DNA of 48,509 nt from the NCBI GenBank assembly GCA_902464035.1, contig CABQHT010000011.1, positions 1-48,509 of the forward strand, written 5' to 3'. A model generated the notes under the pieces. That model had not been told where the DNA came from, did not search any database, and saw only the letters and a program-made list of their open reading frames with translations. This stretch comes from an uncultured Collinsella sp. GTDB lineage: Bacteria > Actinomycetota > Coriobacteriia > Coriobacteriales > Coriobacteriaceae. Position numbers and translations under genes: made by a program. How positions within the stretch are numbered: the stretch's first letter is position 1; each line of letters starts with the position of its first letter. Positions 8,579-14,714 of this stretch are shown one piece after another.

Positions 8579-8917
8579 ATGATCCAAATCTTCGGTACAA
8601 AGAAATCGTTCGATACCAAGAAGGCCCAGCGCTTCTTTAAGGAGCGCCGCATTAAGGTGCAGTTTATCGACCTTAAGGAAAAGGAGATGAGCAAGGGCGA
8701 GCTCACGAGCGTGATGCAGGCGGTCGGCGGCATCGACAAGCTACTCAACCCCAAAGCCAAGGACGAGGAGACGCTCGCGCTCATCCAGCACCTCACCCCC
8801 AGCCAGCGCTTCGACAAGCTGCTCGAGAACCAGCAGGTCTTGGCCGAGCCCATCGTGCGCAACGGCAAAAAGGCCACCGTCGGTTATTGCCCCGATGTAT
8901 GGGGAGCCTGGGAGTAG
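8579..8917 (+). CDS. ArsC/Spx-fold protein lacking the catalytic cysteine
   Basis: A 112-residue thioredoxin-fold protein of the arsenate reductase family (PF03960). The order fits well: IQIFGTKKSFDTKKAQRFF, then the VQFIDLKEK strand, a helix with LLNPKAKDEE, and the cis-Pro-type segment LAEPIVRNGKKATVGY. In genuine ArsC or Spx proteins the first loop carries Cys (GNPKCSTCRKA); here the equivalent is GTKKSFDTKKA, with no cysteine. Only one Cys is present, near the C-terminus (GYCPDVW). It is therefore unlikely to be an arsenate reductase and its function is unknown. The ATG lies just after two direct copies of GAACGGCGGAAC; no good ribosome site is visible. Confidence 0.8.
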   Translation: MIQIFGTKKSFDTKKAQRFFKERRIKVQFIDLKEKEMSKGELTSVMQAVGGIDKLLNPKAKDEETLALIQHLTPSQRFDKLLENQQVLAEPIVRNGKKATVGYCPDVWGAWE

Positions 8918-9003
8918 CTTGTGTTATTTGCCGGCGCGTGGGTATAAGAGCAGGCGTTTGGCATAAGATTTAACTGTAAGCCATGTCTAACAAAGGAGGG
9001 CAC

Positions 9004-10134
9004 ATGCCCAACAAACCCGTGAAAATCATCATGCTTACCGGATACCTCGGTGCTGGCAAGACCACGCTGCTCAACCACATCCTCGCTAACGATGGCGGCA
9101 TCCGCGCCGCCGTGATCGTCAACGATATCGGCGAGATCAACGTCGACGCCAGCCTCATCGCCGACGGCGGCCTTTCCGAGACCGACGACCTCATCCCCCT
9201 TACCAACGGCTGCATCTGCTGCACCCTTTCGGAGGACCTCGCCAACCAGCTGCAGGGTATCGCCGATTCGGGCAACTTCGACTACATCATCATCGAGGCC
9301 TCGGGCATCTGCGAGCCTATCCCCATCGCCTACACCATCTCGAGCTTCTGCGACGAGGCCAAGGTGGGCGGCGAGCCCAAGCTCGCGCTCGATAACATCG
9401 TTGCCGTGGTCGACTGCGCCCGCATGTACGACGAGTTCAACGGCGGCCGCGACCTGCTGGCCGAGGATATCGACGAGGACGACATCGAGAGCCTACTGAT
9501 CCAGCAGATCGAGTTTTGCTCCACGCTGATCCTCAACAAGACCGATACCGTCACGCCTGAGCAGATCGCCGAGCTCAAGGCCATCGTGCGCAGCCTGCAG
9601 AAGGATGCCGTGATCGTCGAGGCTCAAAACGGCGAGGTCCCCATGGAGGAGCTGCTCGACACCGACCGCTTCGATTTTATGCGCGCCTACAACTCTGCCG
9701 CTTGGATCGAGGCCATGGAGCACCCCGAGGAGCACGACGACCCCGAGGTGCTGGAGTACGACATCGAAACATTCGTATACTCGCGCCGCAAGCCGTTTGA
9801 CCTGCAGAAGTTCACCGACTTTGTTGAGCAGGAGTGGCCCGACGAGGTCATCCGCGTTAAGGGTCCGCTGTGGCAGACCGGCGATCCGGACATGTGCTAC
9901 ATGTTTGAGCAGGCCGGCCACCAGATGCGCCTGATGGAGAACGGCCTGTTCGTCGACTCCGCGCCCGAGGGCGAGAAGCAGAAGATCATCGACGAGAACC
10001 CCGAGATCATGCAGATTTGGGACGACGAGACGGGCGACCGCATGACGAGCCTGTGCATCATCGGCCGTCACATGGACAAGGACGCGCTCATCGCCGCCCT
10101 CGATGCCTGCCTGACCGACTGGCACCGCGCCTAG
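9004..10134 (+). CDS. COG0523 GTPase, CobW/UreG-type metallochaperone family
   Basis: A 376-residue P-loop GTPase. The N-terminal domain has the Walker A GYLGAGKTT, the metal-binding CICC motif (NGCICCTLSEDL) and the NKTD guanine-specificity motif; the C-terminal CobW_C-like domain (about 245-375) contains IRVKGPLWQ and ends in IIGRHMDKDALIAALD. Members hand zinc, cobalt or other metals to client proteins. No His-rich metal tail and no zinc-responsive operator is visible, so the metal cannot be named. An in-frame ATG lies at 8983, but AAAGGAGGG directly before 9004 makes the later ATG the probable start. A strong terminator follows. Confidence 0.9.
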   Translation: MPNKPVKIIMLTGYLGAGKTTLLNHILANDGGIRAAVIVNDIGEINVDASLIADGGLSETDDLIPLTNGCICCTLSEDLANQLQGIADSGNFDYIIIEASGICEPIPIAYTISSFCDEAKVGGEPKLALDNIVAVVDCARMYDEFNGGRDLLAEDIDEDDIESLLIQQIEFCSTLILNKTDTVTPEQIAELKAIVRSLQKDAVIVEAQNGEVPMEELLDTDRFDFMRAYNSAAWIEAMEHPEEHDDPEVLEYDIETFVYSRRKPFDLQKFTDFVEQEWPDEVIRVKGPLWQTGDPDMCYMFEQAGHQMRLMENGLFVDSAPEGEKQKIIDENPEIMQIWDDETGDRMTSLCIIGRHMDKDALIAALDACLTDWHRA

Positions 10135-10174
10135 GTTTATCGAGGCGGACCCTTCCGCCCGTTATGTAACCGCC

Positions 10175-10213
10175 AAACCACCACGAAGGTGCCTGTCCCC
10201 TTCGTGGTGGTTT
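10175..10213 (+). terminator. strong intrinsic terminator after the COG0523 gene
   Basis: AAACCACCACGAAGG (10175-10189) pairs with CCTTCGTGGTGGTTT (10199-10213), then more T residues follow before CG. The 15-bp stem with a short loop and T-run is a textbook rho-independent terminator. Confidence 0.85.
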
Positions 10214-10236
10214 TTCGTTCTGAGCCAAGGAGATTC

Positions 10237-10836
10237 ATGTTCAATATCGTGCTGTATGCGCCCGAGATTCCCGCCAATACGGGCAACATCGGCCGCACCT
10301 GCGTGGTCACCGGCACCCGCCTGCACCTGGTGGAGCCGTTGGGCTTTTCACTCGATGACAAAACGGTGCGTCGTGCCGGCCTGGGCTACTGGCAAAACTT
10401 GGACGTAACGACGTATGCCGGCTGGGAGGATTTCCTTGCACGCAACGGGCTCTCCCCCGCCGACGAGCGCCTGCATCTGCTAACTAAAAAGGCGCGCCGC
10501 ACCTATGCACAGAGCGCCTATCGCGACGACGACTTCTTGGTCTTTGGCAGCGAGAGCTCGGGTATTCCCGAGGAGTTGCTCGCCGCGGCGCCCGAGCGCT
10601 GCGAGCGCATCCCCATGCTGCGCGATTGCGACTCACTCGATAACGCCGAGGCATGGGAGGCACACGAGGAGTCGCTCGGGCACACCGAGGGCAGCCACGA
10701 GGCCATCCTTCAGCAGGATATCTGCGGCAATTTTGTCGACCCGGACGACTACCGCATCAGCGCCCTCAACCTCTCCAACAGCGCCGCCATCGTCCTCTAC
10801 GAGGCCCTCCGCCAAACAGGCTTTCCGGGAATGTGA
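10237..10836 (+). CDS. trmL: tRNA (cytidine/uridine-34-2'-O)-methyltransferase TrmL
   Basis: SPOUT-class methyltransferase that 2'-O-methylates the wobble base of leucine tRNAs using SAM. Three SpoU motifs are clear: the first with PANTGNIGRTCV, the second with FGSESSGIPEE, and the third with LNLSNSAAIVLYE at the C-terminus, forming the trefoil knot. The ATG at 10237 follows AAGGAG (10228-10233) and gives a 199-residue protein; the family usually has about 155-160 residues. An insertion of about 30 residues rich in Glu and His (EAWEAHEESLGHTEGSHEA region) accounts for part of the excess. The TGA stop is formed by the first bases of a palindromic repeat. Confidence 0.9.
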   Translation: MFNIVLYAPEIPANTGNIGRTCVVTGTRLHLVEPLGFSLDDKTVRRAGLGYWQNLDVTTYAGWEDFLARNGLSPADERLHLLTKKARRTYAQSAYRDDDFLVFGSESSGIPEELLAAAPERCERIPMLRDCDSLDNAEAWEAHEESLGHTEGSHEAILQQDICGNFVDPDDYRISALNLSNSAAIVLYEALRQTGFPGM

Positions 10837-10860
10837 CAAAGGCACAGTCCCTTTGTCACA
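10832..10860. repeat. GGGAC-type palindromic repeat at trmL 3' end
   Basis: TGTGACAAAGG (10832-10842) pairs with CCTTTGTCACA (10850-10860). Its TGA (10834-10836) is the stop codon of trmL. Same family as the repeats at 14681 and 18409; probably works as a bidirectional terminator. Confidence 0.7.
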
Positions 10861-10881
10861 TTCGACAGCTGGCGATTCACG

Positions 10882-11945
10882 TCAGAATTCAACTTCAAAT
10901 ACAAACGACTGCCGGAGTTCTCGCTTGGCTTGACCTGTCAGGCTCGAATTCGCCCTTATACTCAGCTTGCTGCATGCCTCATCGATAGCCATAGCAAGCG
11001 ATACGGACATGGTCATGGTCGTCTCACTTTTCAATTCAACCCGATAGCTCTTCGCCTTGTTTTTATCCTCTCCACCGCATCTCGTTTCGATTAACAAGAG
11101 AATATCTGAGTCATGGGCATACCAATGGAGCTCAGGACGCTGCGGGGCATGTCGCCCTCGAATTCCTGTGTAAACAGGATTTTCTTCTCGTTTCTCGTTG
11201 AATCGCTCAAGGAGCCGTCGATTCGAACCGAGCCCTTCTTTCCCGCCTTGGCGTTTCCCTTAACCTGGTGGCCTCGCCGAGTTTCCCCGTACTCCGTCAC
11301 CTCCAGCTTGCAGCGCTTTGCGCCAAGCATGAATGCAATCCGCCTCAGCTCGGCCATCTTGTCTTGTTGCATGGTTGCGAAATAAGAATCAAGATCAACA
11401 AAGCGAGACCGATCAAAAGCATCTATGTAATAGGTGGAATAGAGAGATGGTTTAGGGTAGAAAGACAGCTCGCTATCCCCGATTGCCTCGCAGTACAAAT
11501 TGAAAATCTGCGTACCCTTAACAGTATCCAGCCAACCAATAGCATCCCTACACACGTCGATGCCCCGACGCTCATTTCCGTCAACGATTCGAATCATGTT
11601 CGGCAAATGGAATGAAGGGCTCTGATAGGCCTCTTTGGTTACCGGTCTGTACCTATTGAGTTGTTGTTGGTATGCCCAATCGTTGACGGCATCACCGATA
11701 TCTGCAGCGGCTCCCGCCGCGCCATCGGCCGCATCCGCAATGGCCGCTAAGGCGTCATCGGCCATCGGAGCTGCGGCACGCATTGCATCATCGGCAACTT
11801 TCTGTACGGTTGCGACCGCACCCGCTACCGCATTTCCGGCACCACCGACCAATCCAGCAGCGACCTTACGGATATCAAAGCTCTGCTTATGTCGTAGCTG
11901 TCCCCCTCTTTCGACGACAATATCCAGATCATCCTTATCCTCCAT
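10882..11945 (-). pseudogene. frameshifted gene of unknown function
   Basis: Two reading frames on the minus strand read as one broken gene. The 5' frame (11945 to 11091) gives 284 residues: a short polar N-terminus, an Ala/Asp-rich low-complexity helix-like region (about 30-85), then a globular part with YYIDAFDRSRFVDLDSYFA and FTQEFEGDMPR. It ends abruptly in GMPMTQIFSC. Shifting frame near 11130 continues as LHWYAHDSDILLLIETRCGG and runs to a stop at 10882 with a hydrophilic tail. A one-base deletion (or two-base insertion) around the CTGAGCTCC at about 11130 would explain it. It could be a real pseudogene, a sequencing error or a phase-variable switch; no homopolymer slip site is visible. 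It lies 9 nt after the DUF4230 gene. Confidence 0.65.
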
Positions 11946-11954
11946 GGTGGCCTC

Positions 11955-12626
11955 CTATTTTCGATAGTCAAAATCAACCGTATATTCATCGCCGAACGCC
12001 GAGTTGAACATCGCACGAATATTTACTTCAGCGTTCACCCGAGCCTCTTCGAGCAACTTGCCATCCTTGATGGCCTCGCTTTCGCTCCGTTTCTTGCACT
12101 GTGCTTCAAACGCCGTGACGTCTTTGACCTCAATGGGGTTGAGAATGTTGTTACGCTCCTCGAGAGCACCCGACTTATTCATATCTGGCGTATTCGAGAT
12201 TACATAAGGCTCATCCATCGTAATTGTCAGCTCTTTCTTGTTCGTATGTATCTCTGCTGTCTCAAGATTCACACCCGCCTTAATGGTTCCCACATAGCGG
12301 TACCAAAAGCTGTTTTCCGTAAACGGAATATCAAACCAATCGAAGAATCTCTTAGTATCCGTCACCTTATCGACAATCGCATAGTTCTGCGATGCGGAAA
12401 CCATCTCGTTCTGGGATGCAATGCGCTCAAACACGACCGACGGGGAGAGCGTATTGGGGGTAGCTTCTTTCGCGCCTGCGGCTTTGCCGTTGTTAAAGAT
12501 GGTAATAAATAGTACAGCCACAATCACCCCGCCAAGAGCCAAGCCCGCGAGGAATACCTTGGGTTTCGTCAGAATTCTCCCGAGCTTCGCTTTCAGCGCC
12601 CCCATGCCTTCTTCTATCTCATCCAT
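11955..12626 (-). CDS. DUF4230 membrane-anchored protein
   Basis: A 223-residue protein with one N-terminal membrane helix (about 25-45, FLAGLALGGVIVAVLFITIF) and a C-terminal domain matching the DUF4230 pattern: aromatic WYRYVGTIKAGVNLETAEI followed by LTITMDEPYVIS. The domain should lie outside the membrane. Function unknown. An AAAGGA site precedes the ATG. Base composition is lower in GC than the neighbours. It is followed after 9 nt by the frameshifted gene and preceded by an FxLYD-like lipoprotein in the same direction, so a cell-envelope role for the set is a reasonable inference. A 13-bp tandem repeat lies in its leader. Confidence 0.75.
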   Translation of the reverse strand: MDEIEEGMGALKAKLGRILTKPKVFLAGLALGGVIVAVLFITIFNNGKAAGAKEATPNTLSPSVVFERIASQNEMVSASQNYAIVDKVTDTKRFFDWFDIPFTENSFWYRYVGTIKAGVNLETAEIHTNKKELTITMDEPYVISNTPDMNKSGALEERNNILNPIEVKDVTAFEAQCKKRSESEAIKDGKLLEEARVNAEVNIRAMFNSAFGDEYTVDFDYRK

Positions 12627-12693
12627 CCCCTATTCCTTTCTAACCCCTGCTATTTAAAACTGCCGAAGGTTATGTCTCGTGCCTAAATTGTCG

Positions 12694-12719
12694 TTTTCAG
12701 CATGTCTTTTCAGCATGTC
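12694..12719. repeat. 13-bp tandem repeat in the DUF4230 leader
   Basis: TTTTCAGCATGTC occurs twice in direct tandem (12694-12706, 12707-12719), about 70 nt upstream of the DUF4230 start. It may be a regulator-binding pair or simple slippage. Confidence 0.6.
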
Positions 12720-12796
12720 TTTAGACGAGGGCAGTTGTTTGCAATCCGAAATGATACATATACCCGGCACTTGTTGTTCAATAATTGATATAAAAC

Positions 12797-12832
12797 GGGC
12801 GGGCCAACCATTCATCGCCGATTAGCCCGCCC
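12797..12832 (-). terminator. terminator of the lipoprotein gene
   Basis: GGGCGGGC (12797-12804) and GCCCGCCC (12825-12832) pair across a 20-nt loop. On the minus strand the stem is followed by GTTTTAT, fitting termination after the lipoprotein gene that ends at 12847. Confidence 0.65.
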
Positions 12833-12846
12833 CTCCCGTGCGAAAC

Positions 12847-13662
12847 TTATTTATTTACATCGTAGCTGGAAACAGATGCGACAACGCGCACGGCATCCAC
12901 ATCAGACATGGCCTCGAACTTGACTTTCTCTCCCGGTGCCCACGAAGAAGTGTTCGCATAGGTCTCCTCCGCTTTGATATCATCTGCGTCATAGAGAGCA
13001 AGCGTTAGGCTGACATTTGAGAATGATATGCCAGAAGTATTCTCGACTACGGCCGTATATGTATACAGACCATAACCGTCATCCGACTTTTCGAAATTGG
13101 CCCCTTGGATCAAACTGTTAATGGCATCCTCATTGCGGGTCTTCTCTGCCACGGACCTTCCGTTCTTAATCAAATCATCGAAATCATCTTTGTATTTCTC
13201 CCCAACTTCCAACCCGTAATCGTCGACAAGCTTCTTGAGCTGCGCAGACCGCTTATCGTAGACCTTATTCCACTCTTCATAATAATCCGAAGATGATTGT
13301 GAGTAGTCCTCGGTCACTTTAAGCTGGTCGTCAAGCAAATTCAGATATGTAATGACGTCCTGCTGCATCTTGGAATCCTTGAACTTGGCGTTCTTGAGCT
13401 CCTTGTCATTCTTAATTTCGGCCTTAATAGCCTCCTGAATATTCTCGGTTGAATGAGGGTCGTCATCGTTTGCATTAGATTCAATGACATCGGCCCTTTT
13501 CTCAAACCCGGCGGCGATAACATTCATCGCCTTGTCATCGGCATATTTCGGTTTATCTGAGTTTGCGGCATTCTGAGAACAGGCCGAAATGAACCCCAGA
13601 GAACAGATGAGCAGGACAAGCAAACCCATCATAGGCAGCTTTTTAGTAATATTTCGTTTCAC
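12847..13662 (-). CDS. lipoprotein with FxLYD-like C-terminal domain
   Basis: A secreted, lipid-anchored protein of about 271 residues. From the GTG at 13662 (with AAGGGA 8 nt upstream) it starts KRNITKKLPMMGLLVLLICS and has a lipobox LGFISAC, giving a mature N-terminal Cys. The middle (about 60-180) is a charged helical region rich in Asp, Glu and Lys. The C-terminus (about 185-270) has VVENTSGISFSNVSLTLALY and WAPGEKVKFEA, the pattern of the FxLYD extracellular beta domain found in Gram-positive lipoproteins. An ATG at 13695 would add 11 residues. Function unknown. It heads the low-GC group with the DUF4230 and frameshifted genes. Confidence 0.75.
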   Translation of the reverse strand: MKRNITKKLPMMGLLVLLICSLGFISACSQNAANSDKPKYADDKAMNVIAAGFEKRADVIESNANDDDPHSTENIQEAIKAEIKNDKELKNAKFKDSKMQQDVITYLNLLDDQLKVTEDYSQSSSDYYEEWNKVYDKRSAQLKKLVDDYGLEVGEKYKDDFDDLIKNGRSVAEKTRNEDAINSLIQGANFEKSDDGYGLYTYTAVVENTSGISFSNVSLTLALYDADDIKAEETYANTSSWAPGEKVKFEAMSDVDAVRVVASVSSYDVNK

Positions 13663-13697
13663 GGTTATTTCCCTTCGATTGACGTTACGACTCATAG

Positions 13698-13815
13698 CCC
13701 CTCGTCAAATAGCAGACGAATTGGCGACGCGGTGGCACTATTTGACTCAAGGGCGTGAACTGGATAAACATCGAGGGAAGGAGTGAGCTCCGTGGAATAA
13801 ACTCCCCTCGTCAAA
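13698..13815. repeat. CCCCTCGTCAAA repeats beside the recombinase gene
   Basis: CCCCTCGTCAAA occurs at 13698-13709 and again at 13804-13815, with an imperfect inverted relative (TATTTGACTCAAGGG, 13739-13753) between. The gap between the lipoprotein and recombinase genes is thus largely made of these copies. They may be recombination sites or promoter elements. Confidence 0.4.
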
Positions 13816-13823
13816 ATGTCTAG

Positions 13824-14459
13824 CTAAAGAGGACGGACAGACGGCGAACGGTCATATACGTTCGCGTCCGCCCGTCTCCAACGATCAAACGTCGATGCGC
13901 TGACGTTCAAAAGCATTGCGGCCTCTTGCCTCGTAACCTCGCCTCCTTCGAATGATTTGATGACATCGCGGTAGCTATCCGGGCGTTCGAGCGCCGGCCT
14001 CCCAAATCTCACGCCCCGCAGACGCGCCGATGCGATGCCCTCTGCCTGGCGCTGCTTGATGTTTTCGCGCTCCAGCTGTGCCACGTAGCTCAAGATCTGG
14101 AGAACCAGGTCCGCCATGAAGGTTCCCGTAATGCCATCAGGCTGCTCGCGCGTATCGAGCAACGGCATATCGAGCACCACGATGGCAGCGCGCCTGTCCA
14201 CCGTGATCCGTCGCCATTCATCGAGGACTTCGCGATAATTGCGACCCAATCGATCGATACTTTTAATCACGAGAACATCGCCCTCGCGCAACCTACGAAG
14301 AAGTCGCTGGTACTGAGGACGCTTAAAGTCCTTGCCGCTCGCCTTGTCAGCGTAAATCTGGTCCCGCTGAACGGGGAACCTTCCCAGCGCGTCTAGCTGG
14401 CGGTCCAAGTTCTGGTCCGCGGAAGAGACGCGCGCATACCCAAAGATTCGATTGTCCAT
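13824..14459 (-). CDS. serine recombinase (resolvase/invertase family)
   Basis: A 211-residue small serine recombinase. The N-terminal resolvase domain (1-150) has IFGYARVSSADQNLDRQ with the nucleophilic Ser in the RVSS motif, the DKASGKDFKRP loop, and IDRLGRNYREV with conserved Arg. The long E helix (LVLQILSYVAQLERENIKQRQAEG) is followed by GRPALERPD and a C-terminal helix-turn-helix (EVTRQEAAMLLNVSASTFDRW). Size and order fit transposon resolvases and Hin-type invertases. No transposase gene or clear terminal inverted repeats were found nearby, so whether it belongs to a decayed mobile element or acts as a local invertase is open. It borders the low-GC island and is probably responsible for its arrival or rearrangement. 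Confidence 0.9.
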   Translation of the reverse strand: MDNRIFGYARVSSADQNLDRQLDALGRFPVQRDQIYADKASGKDFKRPQYQRLLRRLREGDVLVIKSIDRLGRNYREVLDEWRRITVDRRAAIVVLDMPLLDTREQPDGITGTFMADLVLQILSYVAQLERENIKQRQAEGIASARLRGVRFGRPALERPDSYRDVIKSFEGGEVTRQEAAMLLNVSASTFDRWRRADANVYDRSPSVRPL

Positions 14460-14602
14460 AATTGCCCCTATCGGCCGCCTCTTGGCAGCATCAGCTCAAG
14501 CGAGAGCCCACTCACTATAGGGCGTGCAAATTTTGCGAATGGGTTGAGGCCATTTTGACCCTCAGGCACAAGCTATTCAAGCGCTGTGCCGACAACGCGC
14601 TG

Positions 14603-14642
14603 GCTTTTAACTGTAATTAACTGCTTTTAACCAGAATTAACC
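14603..14642. repeat. 20-bp tandem repeat upstream of the recombinase gene
   Basis: GCTTTTAACTGTAATTAACT (14603-14622) is followed immediately by GCTTTTAACCAGAATTAACC (14623-14642); 16 of 20 positions are identical. Iteron-like AT-rich boxes in a GC-rich genome, about 145 nt upstream of the recombinase start, could be binding or recombination sites. Confidence 0.6.
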
Positions 14643-14680
14643 AAAACAGAAAACCGTGATGCCGACAGGCTTTACCAGCA

Positions 14681-14709
14681 TGTGACAGAGGGACAGTCCC
14701 TTTGTCACA
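14681..14709. repeat. GGGAC-type palindromic repeat at the UvrA-like gene 3' end
   Basis: TGTGACAGAGGGA (14681-14693) pairs with TCCCTTTGTCACA (14697-14709) with one mismatch. It begins 5 nt beyond the stop codon of the minus-strand UvrA-like gene and probably terminates it. Confidence 0.7.
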
Positions 14710-14714
14710 TCCGG

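Noticed and set aside
6670..8877. 735-codon open frame on the minus strand
   Set aside because: It runs antisense to the GGDEF and flavodoxin genes, which have clear domains and ribosome sites; it is a codon-bias shadow.
11091..11100. Programmed frameshift site
   Set aside because: No slippery run, stem or internal Shine-Dalgarno is visible around the break near 11130; a simple indel is the easier reading.
13698..14642. Complete transposon
   Set aside because: Only a serine recombinase and short repeats are present; no transposase and no terminal inverted repeats.
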